DNA of 64,000 bases from Zingiber officinale. Its lineage: Eukaryota > Streptophyta > Magnoliopsida > Zingiberales > Zingiberaceae. A program made the position numbers and the translations under genes. The stretch covers positions 37,547,511 to 37,611,510 of the forward strand of contig NC_056000.1 of NCBI RefSeq assembly GCF_018446385.1, written 5' to 3'. Every line of letters begins with the position of its first letter. The stretch's first letter is position 1. Positions 19,940 to 32,429 of the stretch are shown here, one piece after another. The notes below the pieces were generated by a model. The model was given only the letters and a program-made list of their open reading frames with translations. It was not told the DNA's origin and made no database searches.

Positions 19940-22408
19940 ATGGCCTCCACCACTCTCTCCACCGCCTCCGCCCCATCTCAGGTAACCTACACCTCGACCC
20001 CACAGTCTCCCCTTCTAAAAGTAGCGAATTTGCTGGGGACGAACACTTCAAGCTCACATTTTGGGCTTTTAGCAGCTCTCCTCGGCTAAAAATGGCATCT
20101 TTGCGCCGTCGCAGTCGCTCCTGAGCAAGCGGGCGCTCCCCAGTCCGGGGAAGGAGCGGAGGGGGAAGATCACCTGCCAGGCGACCAGCATCTCAGCTGA
20201 CAGAGTGCCGGACATGGGAAAGAGGCAGCTCATGAACCTTCTTCTCCTCGGCGCCGTGTCGCTGCCCACCGCGACGATGCTGGTTCCCTACGCCGCCTTC
20301 TTCGTGCCCCCAGGGTAAGGTCAAGGCTGTACACACTTGAGACCCTAAACTTGTCTATTTCATGCTTAAGCTTTGTGGAATCGTATTCTACAGTTCAGGA
20401 GGATCGGGCACTGGAACTGTAGCTAAAGATGCGCTTGGAAACGATGTTCTTGCGTCCGCGTGGGTCAAAACTCATGGCCCTGGTGATAGAACCCTAACTC
20501 AGGGTTTAAAGGTTCGTCTTCTCTGCCTTAACTATAATGTCCTGCAAGTGAAATGATTGTTTGTGTTGAAGATATAATGGAGTAACTACTTAGAAAAAGC
20601 CGCAGGAGAGTCTTGGTGCAATGGTAAAGTTGTCTCCGTGTAACTTGACAACATTTTTCATGCTTCATGGCGATGATGTGTAGTAGCATGGTTTGATTAC
20701 CGCATTTTTCGTGCTTCATGGCAGTCTATACACAGTTAATTTCTCAACTAACAAAGGGCAGTCCGGTGTAGGGCTGTAAACGAGCTGAGCTCGAGCCAAC
20801 CTAGACTCGAGCTCGGCTTGACTCAATTGATACTGGCTTGATTTGAGCTCGAGCTCGAGCTCGCTTGAACCTGTAGAGTTGAGCTCGAGCTCAAACTCGA
20901 TATTAATTATGGGCTCGAGCTCAATTTTTTAAATTATTTTTAAGAAATAAATTAATATAATATATATTATAAAAATATATATTATTACTGGCTCGTTTGG
21001 CTCGACGAGCCATTGAGCTAGTAATAATTAGACTTGAGCTCGGCTCGAGCTCGAGTCGAGTTTTGACCGACTCGCTCGCGAGCGGCTCACAAGCGGCTTA
21101 GCTCATTTGCACGCCTAGACTCCGGTGCACAAAACTCCCTCTGATGTAGGGTCCCGAGAAGGGTCAGACCACATTGAGTCTATTGTGTGTAGTCTTACCT
21201 TGTATCGCAAAAGACTGTTTTTGCAACTCGAACCCGCGATCACAAAGTCACACAAGAATAACTTTACCATTGCGCTAAGCCTTCAATTTCTCACCTAACA
21301 GAAGTAAGCCACTTTTGTTGTTCTTGGGTTAGAACATCTGTTTTTAGGCTCTAATTTCTCTTCTAGTTGCAAATCTACTAGAAACCTTCAATAGTCTGAG
21401 ACTTTGATTTGTTCGACTAATGGCATATGAAAATGACTAATGACATATAGATATGGTCCAACGACTAATGTCTTTCGTCTAGAGCATCTGTTTGTAGGAT
21501 CAAGTTACTATTCTAGTTGCAAATCTCCTCTGTAGGAACCTTCAACAATCTGAAACTTTGATTTGTTATTTTGAAAGCAAAAGCCACAAGATTTTCAGCA
21601 GTCTTGACTCACTAGTTTTGCAGGGAGACCCTACTTATCTTGTTGTGGAGGATAACAAAACTATTGCAACCTATGGCATTAATGGTGTTTGCACCCATCT
21701 TGGTTGTGTTGTTCCATGGAATTCTGCCGAGAAGAAATTCGTTTGCCCTTGCCATGGATCACAGTACAACAGCCAAGGCAGAGTCGTGAGAGGACCCGCG
21801 CCTTTGGTGAGTATCCATTCCTCTTATTCTTCACTATGTTCATTTCTTCTGTATACTAAGTAGGTATACAGTGGAGTACACCATTACATATTAGCATAAT
21901 CTACATAAGAAGATAGCAAATCATTGATGCCCATAATAAACTACATTCCCTACTTTTAGTATTCGAAGGTTAGGTTTTACTTTAACAAACCTGCACTGAG
22001 TACTCAGTTTTATTAATAAGTGATCATATAGGGATATGTTGAGCAATCTATCTAATCTTAACTGGCAGAGTAGTAAGTTTGAACCATGATTGTTTTTCAT
22101 GGTGGTATTTAGCTCCCCTATCAGTGCTTGGTTCTCAAAATTATATGGTTTAGTTGAGGAAGATAGGAGGAATGTAGACACTTTGTCGGTAAATTGGCTA
22201 ACAACTTTCATCCAACAAGAGTTTGTGCTTTGATTCTCTATTATAAGATGCATCTTTCGATAGCTTTTGCTGCATAGTGAATTCTATTTTCTGGCAAAAA
22301 TGGCAGTCTTTGGCTTTGGCGCATGTTGATATCGACGATGATAAGGTTATCTTCGTACCGTGGGTGGAAACAGATTTTAGAACAGGGGAAGAGCCATGGT
22401 GGGCTTAA
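19940..22408 (+). CDS. petC: Cytochrome b6f complex Rieske iron-sulfur subunit, chloroplast precursor
   Basis: Five coding exons: 19940-19981, 20076-20314, 20394-20511, 21624-21806 and 22307-22408, giving 227 codons. All introns are GT-AG. Exon 2 could also start at 20073, which adds one Gln. The protein has a Ser/Lys-rich transit peptide (about 1-49, cleaved near TCQA), then VPDMGKRQ and one membrane helix (about 66-90). A hinge with Gly/Ser follows, and the Rieske domain has box 1 CTHLGC (156-161) and box 2 CPCHGS (174-179). These hold the two Cys and two His ligands of the 2Fe-2S cluster and the disulfide cysteines. The C-terminus is [14 protein letters not shown] plus Ala. Length and domain order match plant PetC. 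It carries electrons from plastoquinol to cytochrome f in the thylakoid. No lesion is seen. Intron 3 (1112 bp) carries SINE and MITE insertions. The gene is convergent with the ENT pseudogene. Confidence 0.96.
20600..20650 (+). mobile_element. 5' fragment of an Au-type SINE in petC intron 3
   Basis: ggagagtcttggtgcaatgg and taaagttgtctccgtgtaac match the tRNA-related head of Au SINEs. The body is missing. A short duplication (catttttc-tgcttcatggc at about 20652 and 20703) follows. Confidence 0.7.
20756..21284 (-). mobile_element. Au-type SINE in petC intron 3, split by a MITE
   Basis: The two parts are 20756-20768 and 21121-21284. On the minus strand the head is cttagcgcaatggtaaag, with B box gcgggttcgagt, and the tail region reads gaccctacatcagaggg then gtgcaccgga. 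It is flanked by imperfect long TSDs: aatttctcaactaaca at 20738-20753 and aatttctcacctaaca at 21285-21300. The 352-bp MITE sits near its 3' end. Confidence 0.88.
20769..21120 (+). mobile_element. hAT-like MITE inside the petC intron SINE
   Basis: Terminal inverted repeats are tagggctgtaaacgagctga on the left and, read in reverse complement, taggcgtgcaaatgagctaa on the right. The flanks share tccggtg (20762-20768 and 21121-21127), 7 bp perfect within an 8-bp window. The interior is rich in gagctcgagctc and has an A/T-rich centre. Another member lies at 46985-47335. The superfamily call rests on TSD length and TIR style only. Confidence 0.65.
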
Positions 22409-23008
22409 GATGTCATTGTCGCTTTCAGCTATGTCTATATGCAACTTAAGGGTATCCAATTTCGCATACTATTTTCAAGATTTATTATGCTTTTCTCACA
22501 AGGACTTGTGCCATTAGCACAAATGCTGTAACATCTAATACTAAACATGCCTTTCTGCATTATCTGGGCTTGTTTACTTCAAATGTGTGTTTGGATTTGG
22601 AGACCGAGGTGGATTGGACTTGGCCTAGGTGGTTCTAGTGTTTAGGGGACAAGTTTGCCTTGCCTAACAAGAGGACCTGATTTGTTTAGGTGAATGTCGA
22701 AAGCTCTTAAAACTTGGATATATAACACATTCAACAGAAAACTTAGTCATATAACATTCAACTGTGTTAAAAATTGTTTATGGTTCTGTGACTCCTTGAG
22801 TCACAAAATATATAACACATTCAACAGAAAATTTACAGTCATATAACATTCAACTGTCAAAAAATGATAATGGTTCTGTGACTCCTCGAGTCGCAAACCA
22901 TCAAACTAATAGCATTCTTAGCACATCTTATTAAACAGCAATGACTATACAGCTTTAATTGGCACCAGAGTAGTCTCCTAAACTCAACAATAATGAATAG
23001 AAGTATTG
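22409..23008. other. petC / ENT pseudogene convergent intergenic region
   Basis: Holds both 3' flanks. A 90-bp tandem duplication lies at about 22719-22895 (ataacacattcaacagaaaa at 22722 and 22812; tggttctgtgactcct at about 22779 and 22870). The second unit is the one conserved in the other ENT copy (about 39860). The ORF at 22323-22517 is an out-of-frame shadow of petC exon 5. Confidence 0.6.
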
Positions 23009-25719
23009 TTACCAACCTTTGCCGATCAACCATAACCAATCAAGCATAACCCCAGCAAAAATACCGGCGAAAAGACATACTACAAGTAAGTTTTCCAAAG
23101 CATTCTGTTGTGGTCCCTGTGCATACAAATTCCATTTAGTCTCTTCGAAAGAATGTTTTTGATTATCGAAGGAAAAGAAGAAACAAGGAAATTGACATGT
23201 AAACCTTATATCCTTTTGGTGCGGCAGTAAGAACACAGACAGTAAGGTAACCATTGCTTAGTCCTAAGAATGAGGTCAACATGATCGTCCATCCTTGGTC
23301 CCCGTACTTGACGGTGAAGTAGAAGGCTGGAATGAGTAGGACTCATGAAAGAATTGCAGCTATGAGACTTTTCCTAGATGATAGCACCAACGGTTTCAGA
23401 AGAGGAATGTATCTTCCGATGAGATCCCACACATTATACATGGCGATCAGCACAAGTGCATACCTGAAGCAAATTCAAAGGCAACTGATGCTAAAAACAT
23501 CTAAATGTATGTCTTCCTATGGATGCTTCACGAAGTTACAATTCCAATGTCGAGATCACTTGCATATTCGAGTTATGAGAATCCTTACCATGAGCCCAAG
23601 CTGTGGGAGTCTGTGTCCTCAGACAGGAATCCAGGGAATATTGACAGTGTCAAAACATAGATAAGAAATAAGTCGATCGCATAGTCAATATTCTCTAAGA
23701 GCAACTGTTTGTTGCTCAAACGTTCAATAAGTTTTGGATCCTCAACCTGGAAATAAGTTCGGATAGGTTTTTATGAGTATGTTTTGCACTAGTAGACTAG
23801 AACTCTGTGACGGAACCTTACCTCTTGGACTTGGTGTTTGTGCATTCCACCAGCAGCAAGGTCGGCAGAAACTGTCATTGAGCATTCAGAGGCAGCCTTT
23901 TCACGGTAGTACTTCACGATAGGCACTTTGGGGAAGACGAATGCATAAAGAAGAATGCACACAAGTTCAAAGAAACATGAAATTGAGAAGAACATCACTG
24001 CAAGAAGAAGCACAAATGAAACTTCACACATCCTATAAGATCCTCAACTAGAATTTACTAGAATGAGAAGAAATAATCGATCGGAATATGTGGATTCAAT
24101 GCAGAATTATAATCATAGAAGCAAGTGAAATAAAACTATATAAATGTTAAACTTGACATGATTTAACAATAATTTTACCACAAATTTATGCAAAATTGGC
24201 TAATAAAAAAAATTAGTAGTTGATCATGATGATCAAACTTGTACTATAATTCAATGCAGAAGTGCGGGGAAATAGAATAACAAAGCCAACTAGAATTGAA
24301 AACCAAGGTTATGAAGATTCAAACTTAAAGTGATTAAAAAACTAACAGTAGTTCATAGATTTCCATTGCATTCCAAGATTACTAATTACTCAATACTTTG
24401 GATTGTAATTCTATATTTATATAAAATAAAATTGGTTTATTAGTCAAAATTGAACATCTTACATGCTTGCTCCCTAAAACCATTTTGTGAGTTCTCAAAA
24501 GCTGCTTTTGTGATTAACCTCAAAGCAGATGTTAGAGCCCCTGAAGCTGCTAGCCCAGCCAAGAAGGACTCTGCATTCACAAGAAAACTTCGTGTCTGAT
24601 TGCTTTCGCTAATCTTCAATGAGTTTGATTGGCACTGATATCTTACTTGTATAAGCTCTTGGCTCATTAAAGAAAGATCACCAACCATCCCCCCTTGCAC
24701 ATGTGCATCAGCAATTCCAAATGCCCCACTTACAAAGCATACACCTATAAATATACTCCAATGCCACCTTTTCCAGAAGTTGCAACATCCAACTATAGTG
24801 GAGAGACTTGATTTGGAAGTCAAGAACTTGGATGCTAATGAAAATACAAAAAATAAACTTGATACTTACCACAATTAGAGCTACTAAACTCAAGAAAAAG
24901 CGAGTGTATCCAGCTATATTGCGATTTCTGGTGTTAATCTTTGCTTCATGATATGCAAGTATAGCAATTGTTCCCAAGGCAAAAGGTTGGTAAACAAGAA
25001 TAAATGTTCTAGTTGGGTGGTAGTCCTGCAACAATGTGGTGAAATAAGTTAATCAATTGTAAAACTAATTATTTCTTTGTCGCGTTTCATCTACACAACA
25101 GCTTGTGAGTCATAAGAACAAGTGAGAACTAAGCCTCTCATAACTCCTGCGAATACTTTGTCTTGCTGATAGTAAATAACACAAAGGAGTACACAAAAAG
25201 ACAATATATAATTGTTCAGCTGACAGCTCAACATGAACCACTGGTACAGACTAGGAATTTTTGTCTATAAACACTCACTTAAAATTCCATGGCATTCATA
25301 GGGACTTTTTCAGTAGTGCACTTCAATAAATTTGAAAGTGAAGAAAAAGGAAAAAAGAATCCTTAATTACTCACTAGCAGAGCTAAGTAGTCTTCTTCAT
25401 TTCAAAGTTAGGCAAGAGAAGTTGCATATGTAAGTCTAATTCAAGAAGACAAAAAACAAGCAACATTATCAGAGTTGACTAAAAAGAAAAGTAATCTTCA
25501 ATTGTCAGCAAACTGTTCATTGAGAAAAGGCATCCATTTCCTAGTAGCCAGCAGACTAACATTGTCAAAAACCTTCCCTGTCCATTAACAAAGCAGAATA
25601 GGAAGACAAGTAGAAGAGTAAGGATAATTTGGCTAAGTGCAAGTAACTAATTAGTTGAGAACTAAAAAAGAACTAACCTCATTTATAATAGGAGCTCCTT
25701 CTTCAGTAGAGGAACTCAT
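23009..25719 (-). pseudogene. Equilibrative nucleoside transporter, decayed duplicate
   Basis: Same exon order as the intact gene at 40029-43397. Recognisable exons include 25678-25719 (MSSSTEEGAPIINE), 23822-23997, 23589-23746, 23205-23463 and 23009-23116. Four lesions are visible against the intact copy. (1) The 3' end and donor of exon 2 are deleted near 25480-25495, so the frame runs into TAG. (2) A 2-bp insertion (gtatat versus gaat) shifts exon 4 near 24750. (3) A 4-bp deletion in exon 5 near 24477 also spoils the donor, which is now GC. (4) A TGA stop occurs in exon 8 (23343-23345). Upstream homology ends at 26118, where a Tat LTR begins, so the promoter region is cut off. Long ORFs here are single exons read into introns. 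Confidence 0.92.
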
Positions 25720-26118
25720 TCTTAATGATGTGTCTATTACTTCTACTGATTAACTGTCATTGGCAATACCTATTTGCTGGGTTAACGATGAAAATTTATA
25801 GTTCTAAATTAATAAGATATAATATCAAAAGCAAAACTTACCCAACCAGGTTATCATAGTAGGAAAAACAAACAGCATTGAGAGGTGTCTGTCCAAGAGA
25901 ACAATGCTTGAAGAACATTTTAAGTTCTCGACTATACTTGTTTTAGGAGAAAGTTTTGTTATGAGTTACACAATACGGTAATCAGAAAATGAATCCGCAC
26001 AAATATCCTCAAGTTATGATGACGAAAATTCAATAAAAGTGTGTTATTTCCAAAAAGCTAGTATATTTTTATCAAAGATATATTGATTGCTGGTGTATTT
26101 CAAAAGGAAAATTCATAG

Positions 26119-27003
26119 TGATGTGGTGATGGAGGGAGGCCTACTTGGTATGAGGTTAATTGTTAGGGTGAAGATCAAAATTAAGGTGGTCAACTCTCGG
26201 GTGTTAAAGGGTCGAACGGAGGACAATTGTAATGGTCGGTCGGATGGTCAAGCCTCGACCAGCAGGAGATAGGTCTGAGCCGACCCCCATTCCGGCTCGG
26301 GATGATACGCAAGACAGCCGATGCTCAATACGGAGCAATAGGATGCTGAGGGAGACCGCATAACTGGTCTGAACGGGGGAAGATATGTTACTACACGGTC
26401 ACCGTATAGAAGAACCACGGAGGCCGATGGAGCGGAGGAGTCCCGGCCGAGCGGCTACCCCACTCGATCTAGCAATGGGACCTGACCATGGACGAAGCGG
26501 AGTCCTGATCAAGCGGCTACCTCGCTCGGCCAAGCAACGAGACCACTGTAGTATCTCTCGACATCCTTTTGGGAGATAGTGCCGCTGACACGAGGTATGG
26601 TCGATAGGTGGATCGTACGGCAGAAGCTTCTACGCGTCAGGGATATGCATGCACAGTTAAGGTATGGTGTCAGAGGTACTTTCTTGATAAGGCCTTTTCA
26701 TGGGATACATGGGAGAGTGTGCTCATGTGTCGAGAAGCGCGCACACTGCCCACCAGGGCTCTATATAAAGGGGAGTCCATCACCGGCGGAGGGACGTGTT
26801 ATCTACTATTTGCACATAGTGCTACTATTGCTCTGCTTCTCCACATTTTCCGGTGACTGACTTGAGCGTTGGAGAGCAAACGTCGAGGACCCCTTCCCTA
26901 GGCACTGACGTTAATTGTTTTACAGAGCAGAGCGAGGTCCACAGCCAATCAGTGGAGTCGTCACCTCCCCAGCTTTCCAACTTCACGCTTTCGGATAGGA
27001 TCA
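26119..27003 (+). mobile_element. 5' LTR of the degenerate Tat element
   Basis: It starts tgatgtggtg exactly where homology between the two ENT copies ends (after attcatag at 26118) and ends ggatca at 27003, 885 bp. A TATA box (ctatataaag) occurs near 26760. The primer binding site type tggcgccgtctatagga follows at 27007-27023. Confidence 0.8.
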
Positions 27004-30000
27004 TTTTGGCGCCGTCTATAGGAACGCAACCTGTATCTGAACGAGAAGATGGAAGACACTGGACGATTCACAACGGTGACGCTGATGTAAGAAGAACTCG
27101 ATATGCTAATACAAGCTCGGTCAGCCAAGATAGTGGAGTAGCAACAATAACAGACACTGGTCGAACGCCAAGTGCAGGAGCCCATAACATCAGCTGCCGG
27201 TCAACCAGCAGAACAGGGTGACCGAGCAGGCCAAGTATCCGCTTGGGTTAATAGTAAGAAGTCGGCTGGCACGTATGGAGAAGTGTCCAATGCGCCTATC
27301 CCCTTCCACCGAGCACTGTTTAGGACCCCATCGGAGGAACGGGGTCGAGCAAACAGGAACAAGGGGTCTTCCTCAGACGACGTGCTTGTTCGGGACACAA
27401 GGAAAGGGAAGGCACCCAGGGAAGATGATTCACCCAAGCAGATCACTCAACAATTTTTGGATGGGGATTTTGAATGACCCTCTACCAAAACACTACACTC
27501 CGTTGACGTTCAGAGAGTACAACGGAACTACCGATCCAGACGACCACTTAGCTAAATTTGACAATGCGGCCACACTTCATCAATATACCGATGGAGTTAA
27601 ATGTCAGGTCTTCCTCACCACTCTCTCTGGATCATCACAACGCTGGTTCAAGAGATTGTCGGACGGATCAATCCATAGCTTCAAGGACTTCCAGGTTGTA
27701 TTCCTTCACCACTTTGCCAGTAGTCGCCGCCACCAGAAGACGAGCATGAACTTGTTCTCGCTCAAGCAAGGGCCTAGAGAGGCATTGAGGCCTACATCCA
27801 ATGCTTCAATCAGGTGGTGATAGACAATCCAACTGTCTCCACAGACATACTGGTGAATGCCTTCATTCAGGGGCTCGCCGAAGGAGAGTTCTTCCGGTCG
27901 CTCATCCGAAAGCCGCCAAGGGACTTCGGCCACCTTCAAAAGAAGGTCACTGAATATATCAATGTGGAAGAAGCCCCGGCAGCAAGGAAGAGGGAGAGGC
28001 CTATCGAGCCCACAGGAGAGTCTGAACGTCGGCCACCGAGCAGCCATCAACCTCCTAAGGGGTCTTGATCGAGAGAAACCCAGCCACACCATGAACCCCG
28101 GATACATGCCGTGAAGCATGTGGCAGCCGATCGCCCAAAGACTGCAAAGGGAAAAATATGGACGTCGATGTTTTGTTCCTTCCACTAATCGGTGACACAC
28201 TACATCTGAGACTGTTACGACCTAGCAGCTAGCATGCCGGCCCCGCGGGGGTATCGCTGTTGATCCTCATCTCCCGATCGATGATACAAGCGTCGATCAG
28301 CCGGTCGAAGGGAAGGAGAAAGGATGACAACCGAGCCACGCCATCAGCCCTAGTGAAGGAGCAATCCAAGTCCTTCCCGAGCCTCTGCTAAGCGGAACTG
28401 GCCTTCAGCTAGAGATCGAGGAGGAGAATAGAAGCAATACCGTTTGGGGTGAAATAAGAATGATCGGTGAAGGGCCAACCGGTGGTGATTCCAACCGAGC
28501 GAAAAAGTCGTATGCTCGATGACTCGAGATTCACGCCATGGGCTGCAGCAAAGAGAGGGTCGAGGGACCCGAGATCAACTTCGGCCTGAGAGACTTGGAG
28601 GGAGTGGAGATCCCTCACGACAATGCGCTAATCATCCGAGCAGTAATCATCAATTACACTATTTACTGAACCTTTATTGACATAGATAGCTCAGTGAATA
28701 TCATATTCAAGAAGGCATTCGATCAGTTGCAAATGGACCGGAGCGAGTTGCTGCCCATGATGACCTCGCTCTATGATTTCACGGGCAACGAAGTATTACC
28801 TCTTGGCCAAGCCAGGTTGGCCATCTTGCTCGGGGAGGAGCCACTGAAGAGAACAAGGATCACAAATTTCATTGTGGTAGACACATTGTCAGCCTATAAC
28901 GTCATATTTGGCCGACCGGCCCTCAACGAGTTCCGAGTGGTGGTGTCCACCTATTGCTAGAAAATCAAATTCCCAGTGGACGATAAGGTGGGCGAGGTTA
29001 AAGGCGACTAATTGGCCACTCGGCGTTGCTACGACGAGATGATCAAATTAGAAGCAAGGACCACTCAGAAAAATTCGCGCTTGGAGGTGAACGCTATTAT
29101 AAAGAAACCTCCTACGCTGGTCTATAAAGAAAAGGAGGATGTTCAAATCTACCCCAGCCTGTCGGAGGCAACCACCTTTATCGCCGTCAATCTGGAGAGC
29201 ACGAAAAAGGCAGAGCTGGTCACCTGCCTTAGACAAAACTACGATGTGTTCGCTTGGTTGACACATGAGCTTCCCGGTATCTCGCCGAGCGTGGCTTAGC
29301 ACAAGCTTTACGTTCGACCGGACGCTCGGCCGATGAAGCAAAAGAAAAAAGACTTCAGTGCTGAGCAAAACCTGATCATCCAGGCGGAGATAGAGAAATT
29401 GTTGGAGGCCGACTATATACGGAAAGTCCAATTCCTGAGCTGGCTCGCTAATGTTGTGCTAGTCTCCAAGCTACGTAACAAATGGCAGGTCTGCATCGAC
29501 TTTCGTGACTTGAAGAAGGCGTGCCCGAAGGATTTCTATTTGTTGCCCTAAATAGATCAGATGGTGGACTCCACAGTGGGATGCGAGCTGATCTGCTATT
29601 CGACGCGTATCAGGGTTGCCATCAAGTCCCGCTCACTTGAGAGGATCAAGAAATTGTCAACTTCATCATGGCCAACGGAACGTACTGCTATAACGTCATG
29701 TTGTTCGGACTAAAGAACGTCAGTGCCACCTACCAGAGGCTCATGAGTAAGGTGTTCCGATGGTAGATCGACCGCAATATGGAGGTATATGTCGATGACA
29801 TATTAATAAAATCTCTCCGAGCTGTTGACCTTTATGCAGATGTCGAGGAGACTTGCCAAATTCTGAGTGCCTATGGAATAAAGATGAACCCGAACAAGTG
29901 CATGTTCGGCATGAAGAGTGGCCGCTTCCTAGGATATATTGTCACTGAGCGAGGGATCGAGGTGAATCTGAGTAAAGTAAAGTCCTTACAAGACATGTCA

Positions 30001-32279
30001 CCTCCACGTAACTTGAAGGAGGCCTAGCGGTTGACTGGACAGATTACCGCGCTGTTAAGGTTCATCTCCAAGTCATCTGACCGGAGTCATCCATTCTTCA
30101 AGGTGTTGTGTCAAGCTACAAAATTTCATTGGGACACGGAGTGTAACTGGGCGTTAGAAGAGCTCAAGGAGTACCTTAAATCTTTGTCTGTGTTAGCTAA
30201 GTCGAGTGCTGGTGAGCCGCTTTGGATCTACCTGTCGTCCACCAAGTATGCGTTTGGCTCGGAATTAGTTAGGTAGGACAGCCATGAGCAACAGCCTGTG
30301 TACTTTTTAAGCTATATATTGAAAGATGCAGAATCCCGCTACACCTGTTTTGAAAAGTTATCTTATGCGTTAGTGTTAGCCGCTCGGAGACTCCGTCTGT
30401 ACTTCCTGGCGCATTCAATCGTCGTAATGACCAACAATGTCCTAGGAAGAGTCCTTCTCAACTAAGAGGCATCCGGACGGTTGATCAAGTGGTCAACCAA
30501 GTTATGTGAGTTTGACATACAATATCAGCCACGAATGACAATCAAAGTTCAGGCCTTGGCAGATTTCATCATAGAGGTTCAGAATGTCGAGCCGGAAGCA
30601 ACTTGAAAAATATATGACGACAGTTCCTCCACTCGGCAAGGCAGTGGGATCGGCATACTGCTAATTTCACCACAGGAAGATCGAATGCAGCTTTCTGTTC
30701 GGTTGGGCTATCGGACGATAAATAACGAAGCTGAATATGAAGTCTTGATAGCCGACTTACAGGCGGCTCGGCATGTAGGAGCAACAAAAGTCCTTATTAA
30801 CTCGAACTCTTAGTTGGTCGCTCAGCAGCTATTAGGGACGTTCGAGATAAGCAGCTCTAGACTCAAGCTGTACGTAGAAGCCTTTGAGAAGATGAAAGCG
30901 ATTTTCTAAGAAGTCCTTATACAGAAGATTCCCCGGGTAAAGAATTATGTTGCGAATGAGTTGGCGAAGTTAGCTAGTTCATTGTTGCTGATCATGATAT
31001 AGTCGATCGAGTAAGTCTCATTGGTGGCGCATATCGATAGGATGGAAGGGATAACTTTCTCGAGCGACTGGAGGATGACATTGATAGAGTTCCTCCAATC
31101 GAGTGTCACACCTTCCGATCAGGAAGAGACCCGCTTATTGAAAAAGAGGGTTGGATGGTTCACCTTGGTCGGGGATGGCCCAAGCCCCTGCTAAAGTACG
31201 TTGGACTAGAGGATGTAGAATATATCCTTCAGGAAATACACCAAGGCTCCTGTGAAGGCCATCCGGGTGGTTGTTCACTGGCTCAAAAGATTCTCCTCGT
31301 TAGATATTTTTGGCCCACTCTCCAAGAGGATGCTGCTCGGATAGTAGCTATCTGCTTGTCCTGCTAAAAGTATCACAACATCCCGCACCGGCGGACCGAG
31401 GAGATAAAGGCGCCCACGGTGTCTTGCCCATTCGACTAATGGGGCATGAACATCGTTGGATTGTTCCCCATGGCGATCGCTTAGCGAAGATTCCTGCTCA
31501 TTGCGGTGGATTACTTCTCAAAGTAGGTGGAGGACGAGCCACTGGCCAAAATAAGTGAACAGATAGTTATCAAATTCATCTAGCAGAACATCATATGTCA
31601 GTTCGGCATGCCCCGTCGACTCGTATCAGACAACAGGAGGTAGTTCGTTGGTCGGAGGCTCAGGGAGTGGTGTGAAGGCTATGACATCCAGCAGGCCTTC
31701 ACCTCTGTGGCCTACCCCCGAAGAAACAGCCAGTCGGAAGTCACCAACCGGAAGATCCTCAGAGGCATGCGAGCTCGACTCGACCACGTAGGAGGCAGTT
31801 GGGTTGACGAGCTCCCCAGTGTTTTGTGGGCCCTCCCACAACTCCAAAGGAGGTGACTGGCGTAACACCATTTCATCTGGTGTACGGCGGTGAAGCGGTG
31901 ATCCCCGTGGAGGTCGAAGTAGAATCTGACCGGTTGTAGCTCTACGACAAGGGGAACGCTGAGCGGACACTCATGGAGCTCAATTTGGTGGATGAGGTGA
32001 GGGATAAGGCTACTGTTCGGTTGATGGCGTATCGGCAGCGGATGAAGCAAAACTACAATCGAAGGGTGATCTGGAGGTCCTTCCAAGTCGACGACATGGT
32101 GTGGAAGAGAATAAAGTCGGTCAACGATGTCACCAAGCTTGAGGCGCCATGGGTGGGACCTTACAAGATCATGCAGAAGCTCCGCTCGGGAGCCTACTAC
32201 CTAGAGGACGAAGATGGAAGACAGCTCGAGAAGTCGTGGGGTGTGAACCACCTCCAACCCTACAAGGTTGGGTGAGAGG
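27004..32279 (+). pseudogene. Tat-lineage gag-pol remnant
   Basis: Internal region with many stops and frameshifts. In order: gag N-terminus (about 27055-27180); gag core 27470-28068 (DPLPKHYTPLTFREYNG, WFKRLSDGSIHSFKDF, FIQGLAEGEFFRSLIRKPP); aspartic protease region 28694-28980 (NIIFKKAFDQLQ, AYNVIFGRPALNEF); RT 29333-30027 with CIDFRDLKKACPKD and the intact catalytic YVDDILIKS; RNase H near 30290-30480 (YTCFEKLSYALVLAARRLR); a second RNase H-like domain near 30600-30990 (GSGIGILLISPQ, NNEAEYEVLIADLQAA), the hallmark of the Tat lineage; integrase zinc finger and core 31155-31960; C-terminus 31973-32275 ending SWGVNHLQPYKVG. In-frame stops occur, for example at 28958, 29297, 29549 and 30025. 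It is not functional. Confidence 0.9.
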
Positions 32280-32429
32280 TGTGCTAGTGAATATCGATGT
32301 ATTTGTATAAGTGTGTGTCTTTTGAGTGCAAGACAAATATGAATAAAAAGCACAAGTATTCTAAACTCTTGAGTCGATCAGCCAAGTTAAAAGTCAAGCG
32401 GCGACTATAAATTCTTGTCTACGCATATC

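Noticed and set aside
24440-24823. Single-exon ORF of the ENT pseudogene as a separate gene
   Set aside because: It reads through a splice donor into intron and across the shifted exon 4; it is a fragment of the duplicated ENT locus.
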